This document shows positions 1 to 7,777 of a stretch of 23,634 nt of DNA, in pieces. The first letter of the stretch is position 1, and every line of letters begins with the position of its first letter. The notes below the pieces were generated by a model. The model did not search any database. It saw only the letters and a program-made list of their open reading frames with translations, and was not told where the DNA came from. Location: the NCBI GenBank assembly GCA_964578745.1, contig CAZODZ010000019.1, positions 1-23,634 on the forward strand. Reading direction: 5' to 3'. Source of the stretch: SKVJ01 sp964578745 (GTDB taxonomy: Bacteria; Chloroflexota; Dehalococcoidia; GIF9; AB-539-J10). Made by a program: the position numbers and the translations under genes.

Positions 1-32
1 GACTGGAGTTCAGACGTGTGCTCTTCCGATCT
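1..32. other. Illumina TruSeq adapter remnant (artefact)
   Basis: The first 32 bases match the 3' part of the Illumina TruSeq read-2 adapter as I know it, ending in GCTCTTCCGATCT at 20-32. This is untrimmed sequencing adapter, not genome. The biological sequence therefore begins at about 33. The junction also creates an in-frame TAA at 32-34 upstream of the first gene. That stop is artificial and says nothing about the true 5' limit of the reading frame. Confidence 0.97.
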
Positions 33-88
33 AAGCCGATGGTAGAATCGCCGTCCACACTGTCGACAGACTTGAAGAGGCGTGTCAC

Positions 89-1597
89 TTGGATTGTATT
101 CTCGCGATAGACCAGGGTACCACGGGAAGTCGCGCCGTACTGTACCGCATCGACGGAACGGTGGCCGGTTCCGCATACCGCGAATTCTCTCAGTACTTCC
201 CGCGTCCAGGCTGGGTCGAACATGATCCGATGGAGTTATGGACAAATGTTGTTGGTTGCGTACGGGACGTACTTGGGTGCACTCCGGGGGCGCGTGTCGT
301 CTGTATTGGAGTCACGAACCAGCGGGAGACGGTGGTGGTGTGGGATGGCAGCACGGGCGAGCCTCTGCACAATGCCATCGTGTGGCAGTGTCGCAGGACG
401 GCCGGACGTTGTGAGGAGATCAATCGAGATGAAGCCCTTCGCAGTACTATCCGCCGGATCACGGGGCTGCCGGTCGACGCATACTTCTCCGCAAGCAAGA
501 TTGAATGGCTGATATCCAATGTCGCGGATATCCGGGCAGCTGCTGCCTCTGGACGGCTCAGGATCGGGACTGTGGACTCGTGGCTTGTCTGGAATCTTAC
601 CGGAGGCGCAGCGTACGCAACTGATTTCACCAATGCGGCGCGAACGATGCTTTTCGATATCCAACGCCGGCACTGGAGCCCCGAATTGTGTGAGTTGTTC
701 TCCGTGCCTGTTGCTGCGTTGCCGGCTGTCCTTCCCTCAACTTCGGACTTCGGCTCGACAGTGAGCGGCTTTGGACTCCCTGCAGGTATCCCCGTGCGCG
801 GTGTCGCCGGAGACCAGCAGGCGGCCCTGTTCGGACAGGCGTGTTACACCCCGGGAATGGCCAAGAATACGTATGGAACCGGTGCCTTTGTGCTGTTGAA
901 TGCCGGCCATACAAGGCCTGTGGATAATGGACGCCTGATCACTACCCTCGGCTGCGGCGCTTCGGGCGACCCTGTATTTGTTCTCGAGGGTGCCATCTTC
1001 AGTGCGGGGTCGGTGATTCAGTGGCTCCGTGACGGCGTGCAGCTGCTTGATTCGGCAGCCGCCTCGCAGGATATGGCGAAGGCAGTGCCAGACAATGGTG
1101 GTGTCTACTTCATCCCCGCGCTTGTGGGTCTCGGCGCGCCGTACTGGGACTCCGACGTGCGCGGCCTCGTCTGTGGTATCACGCGAAGCACCACCAAGAA
1201 CCATGTCGTACGTGCTGCGCTTGAGGCGATGTGCTACCGAACGAGGGAAGTGATCGAGGTTATGACGGCGGAGTCTGGCCTGCACATCCCTGAGCTGAGA
1301 GTTGATGGTGGTGCTGCAGCCAACGACTTCTTGTGCCAGTTCCAGGCTGACATACTCGGCATCAACGTAGTGCGGCCAAAGGATGTAGAGAGCACGGCGC
1401 GCGGGGCAGCCTACCTTGCTGGCCTGGGGTGTGGTATCTGGTCGAGCGTGGAAGCACTTGACGGATTTCTTGAGGTCGACAGGGTCTTTCATCCTGAGAT
1501 GGACTGTACGCTCTCACAGCGCTACTGGCACGGATGGAAGAGTGCCATTGCCCGTGCCACCGCACTGATGGACACCAGCGGGGATCTGACGCGATGA
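89..1597 (+). CDS. glpK: Glycerol kinase (FGGY family)
   Basis: ATP-dependent cytosolic kinase making sn-glycerol 3-phosphate from glycerol. The 502-residue length is normal for the family. The N-terminal phosphate loop DQGTTGSRAV starts at residue 8. The glycerol-binding residues known from E. coli GlpK are all present: R79 and E80 (NQRE), W99 (IVWQ), Y132 (DAYFSASK) and D242 (VAGDQQ). The C-terminal half has YGTGAF, GLGAPYWD and the DGGAAAND nucleotide-binding segment. This makes glycerol kinase much more likely than another FGGY sugar kinase. The start is TTG with a GAAGAGG-like ribosome site about 10 bases upstream. The frame stays open back to the adapter junction, so a slightly longer N-terminus cannot be excluded. 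Its stop overlaps the next start in ATGA, which suggests translational coupling to the downstream SDR. Confidence 0.95.
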   Translation: MDCILAIDQGTTGSRAVLYRIDGTVAGSAYREFSQYFPRPGWVEHDPMELWTNVVGCVRDVLGCTPGARVVCIGVTNQRETVVVWDGSTGEPLHNAIVWQCRRTAGRCEEINRDEALRSTIRRITGLPVDAYFSASKIEWLISNVADIRAAAASGRLRIGTVDSWLVWNLTGGAAYATDFTNAARTMLFDIQRRHWSPELCELFSVPVAALPAVLPSTSDFGSTVSGFGLPAGIPVRGVAGDQQAALFGQACYTPGMAKNTYGTGAFVLLNAGHTRPVDNGRLITTLGCGASGDPVFVLEGAIFSAGSVIQWLRDGVQLLDSAAASQDMAKAVPDNGGVYFIPALVGLGAPYWDSDVRGLVCGITRSTTKNHVVRAALEAMCYRTREVIEVMTAESGLHIPELRVDGGAAANDFLCQFQADILGINVVRPKDVESTARGAAYLAGLGCGIWSSVEALDGFLEVDRVFHPEMDCTLSQRYWHGWKSAIARATALMDTSGDLTR

Positions 1598-2610
1598 CGA
1601 ATGCGCATTGCCGCGTCCTGGTCACGGGAGCCTCAGGCCACATTGGTGCTAACCTGGTGCGGGCGCTGATCAGGAGTGGAGCGTTTGTTCGTGCAATGGT
1701 ACATCGCAACTCTGTAGCGCTGCGCGGGTTGAACGTTGAACTGGCTGTTGCGGATGTATCAGATCCTTCAACTCTGCCGCCTGTATTCCGCGACGTAGAT
1801 GTGGTATATCACTGTGCTGGCTGCATATCGATTTCGCGGCGTGCGTGCCCCGGTCTCTTCGAGGTGAATGTCACCGGCACTGCCAACATTGTGGAAGCCT
1901 GCCTGAAGGCTGGCGTGAAACGCCTGGTGCACTTCAGCTCGATTCATGCCCGCTCAGATACGGGACCTGGTACTGTGATTGATGAGGAAACGCCGCTTGC
2001 CCTTGGGGATAGCGAAGCTCCGTACGACAGGTCCAAGGCGGAGGGTGAGTGGATCGTCCTGTGTGCAGCCAACCGTGGCCTGGATGCCGTTGTTGTGGTA
2101 CCGACGGCGGTACTTGGGCCGCACGATTATCTCCCATCCTATTTCGGCCGGGTTCTGCTTTCGCTCGCCCGCGAGCGTATGCCTGTAATTGTATGTGGTG
2201 GATTCGACTGGGTGGATGTGTGTGATGTGGTGGATGGTGCAATGAGAGCAGCGGAGAGAGCGGCCTCCGGCTCGAGGTACGTGCTGTCCGGGCACTGGTG
2301 TACACTGACAGAGATCGCTATGTACGTGTCGGATGCACGTGGCTGCTCCCCTCCTCGCCTGTGTGTTCCTGACCGACTGGCACGTGCCTGTGGCCGTGTC
2401 AACGAGGCCATCTGTCGTCTGCGCGGCGTCGAGGCACTCTTCACGGGCTTCTCGGTTGAGGCACTGTCACATCACCGGAATGTCAGTCATGAGAAGGCCA
2501 GCCACGACCTTGGCTACAGGCCGAGGCCATTGCGTGAAACTGTCACTGATACCATACACTGGTTCGAGCAGAGCGGGTATCTGCCGCTGTGCCAGTACAG
2601 GACTCACTAG
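1594..2610 (+). CDS. Extended SDR, dihydroflavonol-reductase / 3beta-HSD-like
   Basis: NAD(P)-dependent oxidoreductase of 338 residues with a Rossmann fold. The N-terminal glycine motif is VTGASGHIGANL (residues 10-21). The acidic strand end lies near VADVSD, the HFSS serine is at 115-116, and the catalytic YDRSK gives Y144 and K148. The C-terminal GYRPRPLRETVTDTIHWF is typical of dihydroflavonol reductase, hopanoid-associated epimerase (HpnA) and 3beta-hydroxysteroid dehydrogenase relatives. I chose the ATG that overlaps the glpK stop over an upstream ATG at 1534, because the Rossmann motif begins right after it. The next gene, a steroid 5-alpha-reductase homologue, begins 3 bases after this stop. 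A hydroxysteroid or terpenoid alcohol is therefore an attractive substrate, but that is inference. A nucleotide-sugar or other alcohol substrate is also possible. Confidence 0.88.
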   Translation: MTNAHCRVLVTGASGHIGANLVRALIRSGAFVRAMVHRNSVALRGLNVELAVADVSDPSTLPPVFRDVDVVYHCAGCISISRRACPGLFEVNVTGTANIVEACLKAGVKRLVHFSSIHARSDTGPGTVIDEETPLALGDSEAPYDRSKAEGEWIVLCAANRGLDAVVVVPTAVLGPHDYLPSYFGRVLLSLARERMPVIVCGGFDWVDVCDVVDGAMRAAERAASGSRYVLSGHWCTLTEIAMYVSDARGCSPPRLCVPDRLARACGRVNEAICRLRGVEALFTGFSVEALSHHRNVSHEKASHDLGYRPRPLRETVTDTIHWFEQSGYLPLCQYRTH

Positions 2611-2612
2611 AG

Positions 2613-3374
2613 ATGGCCGAGCTTGAGTTCTATCAGCGGCTGCTTATAGGGTGGTTTGCTCTTGCGCCGCTGGTGTTCATTGCTCTTCTCAGGTGGCCCG
2701 CTCCCTATGGTCGCCATACACGTGCGGGATGGGGCCCCGCGATTGGTACCAGTACTGGCTGGCTGTTGATGGAAGTGCCGGCTGTGTTGTGGTTCCTTGT
2801 CTGGTACATGCTTGGCAACGGCATGTGTTCCCTGTCGCTCACTGTGTTCTTTGCGATGTGGCAGGCCCACTATGTGCACCGGGCACTGGTGTACCCTCTG
2901 ACGTTGCGTAGCGCCGAGCGTCGCATGCCGGTTGTGGTTGTTGCTATGGGGGTTCTCTTCAACTCCGTGAATGCATATATCAACGGCAGGTTTCTGTTCA
3001 CGTTATCACATGGCTACGCTGACTCCTGGTTGAGTGATCCAAGGTTCGTTGTCGGTTTGACAATCTTCATTACTGGCTATGTTGTGAACCGGCACTCTGA
3101 CAGAGTGTTGAGAGAGACACGGGCCGGGAGCATGGCAGGCTACTGTCGGGTGGATGAGGGGTTGTTCCGCTACGTGTGTTGTCCGAATTACCTCGGTGAG
3201 ATCCTGATCTGGACTGGTTGGGCGGTGGCGACGTGGTCTCTGGCTGGCTTGAGCTTTGCGGTGTGGACTGCAGCGAACCTGCTGCCGCGGGCACGCACAC
3301 ATCTCCGCTGGTGCAGGGACTACTTCGACGACTATCCGGAGGAGCGTAAGGCGGTCATCCCTTGTCTATGGTAG
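2613..3374 (+). CDS. 3-oxo-5-alpha-steroid 4-dehydrogenase homologue (SRD5A/DET2 family)
   Basis: Integral membrane NADPH-dependent enone reductase of 253 residues, about the size of human SRD5A2. Family blocks are plain. YGRHTRAGWGP at 32-42 and the MEVPA glutamate E54 come first. HYVHRALVYP follows at 86-95, with Y87 matching SRD5A2 Y91. NRHSD is at 159-163, PNYLGE at 191-196 (N192, E196) and ATWSL at 206-210. RARTH has H230, and the C-terminus is DYPEERKAVIP. Several hydrophobic spans fit a multi-helix membrane protein. ATG at 2613, just after the SDR stop, is preferred; an in-frame GTG at 2589 would add 8 residues overlapping the SDR. Neither has a strong ribosome site, so coupling is likely. 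The family reduces the C4-C5 double bond of 3-keto steroids. Bacterial members are known, but most have untested substrates, and polyprenol-type substrates remain possible. Confidence 0.9.
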   Translation: MAELEFYQRLLIGWFALAPLVFIALLRWPAPYGRHTRAGWGPAIGTSTGWLLMEVPAVLWFLVWYMLGNGMCSLSLTVFFAMWQAHYVHRALVYPLTLRSAERRMPVVVVAMGVLFNSVNAYINGRFLFTLSHGYADSWLSDPRFVVGLTIFITGYVVNRHSDRVLRETRAGSMAGYCRVDEGLFRYVCCPNYLGEILIWTGWAVATWSLAGLSFAVWTAANLLPRARTHLRWCRDYFDDYPEERKAVIPCLW

Positions 3375-3725
3375 CAGGCACCGTTGCCCAAATGTACCAC
3401 CGGAGCAATCGAGGATGCCTTACGTATCCCGCGCTTTCCCGAAGAAGGACACGCGAGACGATCATCATGGCGTCAGCAGTAATCTGCCTGAGACGCTGAC
3501 ACGCAGCCACAAGGTGGGATGTACTGAAAATGGGGGAGCAACAGCATCACGTGCCGCGCTCCGGAGGCAGGCATTGGCCTGCATACCACTGGGTACGAGC
3601 CCACGGATGGAGATATTCCGGAGCGAGTGGATATCTGCGGCCATGCGCACGCAAGAGACGTTGCCTCTCACACCATTCATCGCTTTCTGAAACTGCAGAT
3701 ACATCTGAATACCGGGAGAGGTCAG
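3375..3725. other. Gene-free interval (351 bases)
   Basis: This interval lies between the converging 5-alpha-reductase (+) and NHL protein (-) genes. Open frames exist on both strands, but none has a ribosome site or a recognisable protein motif. A short perfect inverted repeat GCAGGC/GCCTGC lies at 3567-3582 with a 4-base loop. I see no clear terminator with a U-tract and no RNA gene. Confidence 0.6.
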
Positions 3726-4661
3726 TCATCGGATTCGAGCGAACTTCTGAATTGTGCGCGCTCCTTTGTCGGTGCCAGCGTATGTTCTGGAGACCTCGCC
3801 CACATAGACGTTGCCGCGTGAGTCGACAGCCACGGCGTGAGGCCCCAGAAAGAGTGCGTCGTCTCTCACGGGACTGGGGTTCCCCCAACGCGTGACAAGA
3901 TGGCCATCTGGATCGAAGACGCTCACACGAAGGCACAGTTCTGATACATACACGTAGCCGGCTGTGTCAACGAACAGGCCCGTTGGGCGGATGACATCGT
4001 GCCAGATTTCGAGCAGGTTGCCCTCCTGATCGAAGAGCTGCAACCGGCTGTTCTCTCGGTCAGCCACGATGAGGCGACCCCGGGAATCAAGGACAATGTC
4101 GTGCGGGAGGCGAAAGCGCCCGGGCTCTCCTCCCGGCTCGCCCCATGATGCCTTCAGTTCTCCTCCAGAGCCGAACCTGTGGACGCGTGAGTTGCCGTAT
4201 CCGTCTGATACAAAGATGTCACCGTCAGTGTTTACCGTGACACCAGTGGGCCGGTTGAACGGCGGGCCGCCACGCACGATGGTGGATGTACTCTGCCATA
4301 CTTCCCATGTCCTGATGTAGCCCGTGTTGGATGGCTTGCCCCTTTCGCCGAGCTGAAGCAGCAGGTCACCTTGCGGGGTGAACTTCGCGACTACGTGGTT
4401 GCCGTCGTCTGTGCAGAAGACAGAGCCATCCGGGGCGATTCGACAACCGTGTGCCCGGCCGAAGAAGCTGGTCCCCCAACCCCGCAACGGCTCGCCATCA
4501 GGCGTGAATACCTTTACCGGGCTCTCGCTGCGATTCAGCACGTAAACGTTGTCTTCGGTATCTATTCCGATCCCACCAACGTCGATGAACGACCACCCCT
4601 GTGGTACCTTGGCCCATTCGTCAATCAGTTCATATTGAAAGTCACCCTGTCCGTATCTCAT
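3726..4661 (-). CDS. NHL-repeat six-bladed propeller, peptidyl-hydroxyglycine-lyase-like
   Basis: A 311-residue protein made almost wholly of six NHL-type blades, roughly at residues 30-63, 71-104, 141-174, 188-220, 228-260 and 276-311. No signal peptide is visible, so it is probably cytoplasmic. Details recall the lyase (PAL) domain of peptide-amidating monooxygenase: FNRPTGV, VSDGYGNSRV (Y155), LPHDIV (H187) and VADRENSRLQ (R202). Three histidines, H71, H187 and H275, sit at equivalent blade positions, as the zinc ligands of PAL do. Real lyase activity is untested, and many bacterial homologues are annotated only as NHL proteins. The ATG at 4659-4661 has an excellent AGGAGG site 6 bases upstream. 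A longer open frame up to 4745 lacks one. The gene is divergent from the mandelate-racemase homologue, with a 162-base shared upstream region. Confidence 0.88.
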   Translation of the reverse strand: MRYGQGDFQYELIDEWAKVPQGWSFIDVGGIGIDTEDNVYVLNRSESPVKVFTPDGEPLRGWGTSFFGRAHGCRIAPDGSVFCTDDGNHVVAKFTPQGDLLLQLGERGKPSNTGYIRTWEVWQSTSTIVRGGPPFNRPTGVTVNTDGDIFVSDGYGNSRVHRFGSGGELKASWGEPGGEPGRFRLPHDIVLDSRGRLIVADRENSRLQLFDQEGNLLEIWHDVIRPTGLFVDTAGYVYVSELCLRVSVFDPDGHLVTRWGNPSPVRDDALFLGPHAVAVDSRGNVYVGEVSRTYAGTDKGARTIQKFARIR

Positions 4662-4754
4662 TGACTCCTCCTGCCAGCGCACCGACGTGCACGTGCAGCA
4701 TTGTAGCAAAGCAGAATGAGGCACCCGTGGGTCTCCCCTTGACATTGGTCCTGC

Positions 4755-4763
4755 TGGTATACT
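4755..4763 (+). promoter_or_regulatory. Candidate extended -10 promoter for the enolase-superfamily gene
   Basis: TGGTATACT fits an extended -10 element (TGnTATAAT, one mismatch in the hexamer) and lies 60 bases before the GTG start at 4824. A perfect TTGACA at 4739-4744 precedes it, but with a spacer of only 13 bases. That is too short for a classical sigma-70 pair, so the extended -10 is the more credible reading. Confidence 0.35.
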
Positions 4764-4823
4764 CAGTGAGGCTGTGAGTCGACATGCACATGCCGTTCCG
4801 CGCGTGACGAGGAGGAATTCACG

Positions 4824-5903
4824 GTGAAGATCACTGGATTCGAAACAACAGCGCTCAAGATCCCTGTTACCACATCGTTTGTAGGCTCGGTGAAGTTCGA
4901 GTGCTTCAACCCGGTCGTGGTTGAGTTGTTCACAGACGAGGGACTACGTGCTCATGGTCTTGCGATGGTGTTCAACAACTTCCATGTAAAGTTGTTGAAG
5001 GACTGTATCGATGCGCTCGCGAACGTCGTAGTCGGCGCAGATCTCGAGCGCTGGGCGCAGAACTGGGACCGGCTCTGGAAACTTGGAGCGCGTATTGGCT
5101 CTGAAGGTCTTGGTGTCATGGCTGTGTCCGCAATAGACATGGCATTGTGGAACCTGAGGGCCAAGTCACTCGAGATGCCCCTTGCGCGGCTCCTTGGCGG
5201 GTACCGGGATGAGGTGCCGGTGTATGCAAGCAACTACCTGTGGCGCGACAGGTCAATTGACGAGTTGCAGAAAGAGGCAGCCTCGCTTGTAGAGCAGGGC
5301 TTCAAGGCTGTCAAGATGCGTATGGGGTGGAAGTCCAGAAACGAAGAAGTCAAACGACTGGCCGCAGTACGCGAGGCTGTAGGCCCCGATGTAGACATAA
5401 TGGTGGATGTCCTGTGGGTCTGGACGGTATACGAATCAATTGTCCTTGGGCGCGAGATGGAGAAGATGGGAGTCTACTGGCTCGAGGATCCCATTCCGAC
5501 GCACGATGTTGCTGGCCTTTCGGAGATTGCGCGGTCTCTCGATATGCCGCTGGTGGTGGGGGAGAACGTTGCCCACAAGCGCGGCTTCCGCCGGCTGTTT
5601 GAGGAGCGGGCCACGGACATAGCAATGATCGACGTGCAGGCGGTCGGTGGTGTCACTGAATGGATGAAGGTGGCGGCCATGGCCGAGGCCTATAACCTCC
5701 CAGTGGTGAGTCACCTGTTCGATGAGTTCTCGGTGCATCTGGTTGCGGCCATTCCGAATGGCGTCTGGACCGAGCATATGCCCTGGTGGGAGGTCATCTA
5801 CAATGAGCCACCCCAGCCAAAGGACGGTTGGATCTCTGTTCCGAACGTACCTGGCATCGGGTATGAGCTGAACCGGGATGCCATGAAGCGCTTTCGCATG
5901 TGA
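4824..5903 (+). CDS. Mandelate racemase / muconate lactonizing family enzyme
   Basis: Enolase-superfamily enzyme of 359 residues, the same length as Pseudomonas mandelate racemase and apparently in the same register. Mg2+ ligands are D195 (MVDV), E221 (WLED) and E247 (VVGE). The general-base dyad D270 (MIDVQ) and H297 (VVSHLF) is present, and so is E317 (WTEHM). The second-strand motif is K164-M-R166 rather than K-x-K, so the S-face lysine is replaced by arginine. Residue 197 is Leu, not the Asn of mandelate racemase. The fold and abstraction of a proton alpha to a carboxylate are secure. The substrate is not, and acid-sugar dehydratase or racemase activity are both possible. The GTG start follows AGGAGGA with 7-8 bases spacing. 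An Fe-S aldo/keto reductase lies downstream on the same strand, 176 bases away. Confidence 0.93.
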   Translation: MKITGFETTALKIPVTTSFVGSVKFECFNPVVVELFTDEGLRAHGLAMVFNNFHVKLLKDCIDALANVVVGADLERWAQNWDRLWKLGARIGSEGLGVMAVSAIDMALWNLRAKSLEMPLARLLGGYRDEVPVYASNYLWRDRSIDELQKEAASLVEQGFKAVKMRMGWKSRNEEVKRLAAVREAVGPDVDIMVDVLWVWTVYESIVLGREMEKMGVYWLEDPIPTHDVAGLSEIARSLDMPLVVGENVAHKRGFRRLFEERATDIAMIDVQAVGGVTEWMKVAAMAEAYNLPVVSHLFDEFSVHLVAAIPNGVWTEHMPWWEVIYNEPPQPKDGWISVPNVPGIGYELNRDAMKRFRM

Positions 5904-6079
5904 TGCTGGGAGAGGTGCGTGCGGGCGCCGCGAGCTCTAGGCCGGACGACCCGTTGTGTACCAGGGAGCGCATGGTGATACGCCGGGCTTCCGGTCGGTG
6001 ATCCATCTGCACTCAGATGAATTGTCTGCGTGTGGTTCGATAAGACGTTGTGTTGGCCACGAATATGAAAAGGGGCGCG

Positions 6080-7123
6080 ATGGTGGAAAAAGTCAGACTT
6101 GGGAAAAGCGAACTACGTGTGACGCCGATAGGGTTGGGAAGCATCCCCATACAGAGACTGAACGATGAAGATGCAGTCAGAGTCGTTAGGCGGTGTCTCG
6201 AACACGGCATCAACTATATCGACACCGCGAACGCCTACAGCACCAGCGAGCGTCGCATTGGCCTGGTCCTGCGCGACTGGGACGGCGAGGTGATTGTCTC
6301 GACCAAGTCGCAGAGTCGCACCCCGGACGGCATACGCGAGCACCTCGACAACAGCCTGCGCATGCTGGGCGTGCGCGCGATTAATCTGTATCAGTTCCAC
6401 AATGTCAGCACGTTCGCCGACTTGGAGAATGTACTGGGACCGACTGGTCCGTACCCGGTTGTTGAAGCGGCCAGACGCAACGGTGAAGTGGAGCATATAG
6501 GTATCACGTCGCACCAGATTGATGTGGCCAAGGAGGCTGTCAAGTCGGGGCGCTTCGAGACCATCATGTATCCGCTCAACTTTGTTGCTCACGAACCGGG
6601 TGAAGAACTGCTCCAGCTGGCCTCCGATCACGATGTAGGCTTCATCGCAATGAAGCCGTTTGCCGGTGGTATGATTGCTAGTGCGCCTCTTGCGATCAAG
6701 TATCTGCTGCAGTACCCGGGGGTGGTGGCGATTCCAGGTGTGCAGTCCATTGCGGAGATTGACGAGATAATGGAAATCGCGAAGGGGAGTATTGAACTAA
6801 CCGCGGCCGACAGGGCGGAGGTGGAGCGCATTCGTGGTGAGCTTGGCAACCGCTTCTGCCGTCGTTGTGACTACTGTCAGCCGTGCACAGCGGGGATACC
6901 GATCTCGACCGTGATGGCATTTTCTGGGATGGTGCGACGGATGCCGATCAGTGGTGTGGTCTCCGGCTGGGTAGCTGATGCCATGGAGAAGGTTGTCAAT
7001 TGCACCAACTGTGGCTTGTGTGAGGAACGGTGTCCTTACGGGTTGCCTATCCGGGAGATGATGTCCGAGAATCTGGAAAACTATCGCAGGCTCAAGTCAG
7101 AATTTCAGGCGTCGATATCCTGA
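6080..7123 (+). CDS. Aldo/keto reductase with C-terminal 4Fe-4S ferredoxin-like domain
   Basis: A 347-residue oxidoreductase. Residues 1-255 form the AKR barrel with the catalytic tetrad D48, Y53, K76 and H107 (IDTANAY, VSTKS, YQFHN). The C-terminal domain carries two cysteine groups: C260, C263, C266 and C269 (CRRCDYCQPC), then C308, C311, C314 and C318. The latter is a canonical CX2CX2CX3CP 4Fe-4S motif, CTNCGLCEERCP. This architecture is known for a distinct AKR group (COG1453-like) and suggests electron exchange with a cluster, not simple NADPH chemistry alone. In-frame starts exist at 6050 (GTG) and 6065 (ATG). I prefer 6080, where homology begins and an AAGGGG-like site precedes. The substrate is unknown. 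The upstream enolase-superfamily gene suggests a hydroxy- or keto-acid pathway. Confidence 0.9.
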   Translation: MVEKVRLGKSELRVTPIGLGSIPIQRLNDEDAVRVVRRCLEHGINYIDTANAYSTSERRIGLVLRDWDGEVIVSTKSQSRTPDGIREHLDNSLRMLGVRAINLYQFHNVSTFADLENVLGPTGPYPVVEAARRNGEVEHIGITSHQIDVAKEAVKSGRFETIMYPLNFVAHEPGEELLQLASDHDVGFIAMKPFAGGMIASAPLAIKYLLQYPGVVAIPGVQSIAEIDEIMEIAKGSIELTAADRAEVERIRGELGNRFCRRCDYCQPCTAGIPISTVMAFSGMVRRMPISGVVSGWVADAMEKVVNCTNCGLCEERCPYGLPIREMMSENLENYRRLKSEFQASIS

Positions 7124-7777
7124 CTCTCTGGGGTACGGCGGAAAAGCGTCGACGGTTGTTCCGGCGGGCATATGTTGTCCTAAACTGTACGTTGGGATTC
7201 GGACTGTCAACGCTCTAGGGCGGCGTGAACAGAGCACCGGCTGGCAGCACGCCGACCACACGCAGCTGGCCACAAGCATAAGCGCTGCATCGCAACTCCC
7301 GAATTGGTCGGCTGGGTGCCCCAGGATGAGATCCGCGACGATGGCACCATAGCTGCATGCGCGTCTTGCAGTCTCTGGCTCAACTTGATCGCGGCAAAGC
7401 CACGAATTCCAGGCGGCACGAAGATGTGCACTCCTGGCTGCCTGTTGCAACAGGCTGCTGACACGGTCCTGTCTGCCACCTCACTCAGTAGTTCCTGTTG
7501 CAAATGGCGTTGTGGCACGCAGGATGGCCGTATCTGAAACCTTATCGGCAGTCGTGGCGCAGTGTCTTTTCAGAGATCGCGGTGACAACCGGCCATGAGG
7601 TGTGATGGGACCCACGTCGTGCTGTGACACGTGGGTCCCATCCGAGTGAGAGGGATGTGAAAGTGAAGAAGTGAACTGGCGGTCTGCAGCGTGAAGTCTG
7701 AGCACGTATGTTTTGATGCATGCCGGTTGACCGTAACACCTCTGCGGGAGCGTACTTGTCGTCGAATGACAGCGAAG
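7124..7777. other. Gene-free interval (654 bases)
   Basis: This interval lies between the converging AKR (+) and metallo-beta-lactamase-fold (-) genes. Frames up to about 117 codons occur on both strands, but their translations look random and lack ribosome sites. The only clear structure is the long perfect hairpin at 7604-7642, listed separately. Confidence 0.6.
7604..7642. terminator. Perfect 14-bp inverted repeat, probable terminator
   Basis: GATGGGACCCACGT at 7604-7617 pairs perfectly with ACGTGGGTCCCATC at 7629-7642 around an 11-base loop. It sits between converging genes, 136 bases beyond the stop of the minus-strand hydrolase. There is no T-run on either side, so it is not a textbook intrinsic terminator. 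It could be a bidirectional transcription stop, an RNA-end stabiliser or a protein-binding palindrome. Confidence 0.5.

Noticed and set aside
737..1492. Long minus-strand frame of 251 codons opposite glpK
   Set aside because: It is antisense to an unmistakable glycerol kinase and its translation has no recognisable motif.
3256..3690. Plus-strand frame extending out of the 5-alpha-reductase gene
   Set aside because: Its first part is an out-of-frame shadow of that gene, and the rest is Arg/Ser-rich without support.
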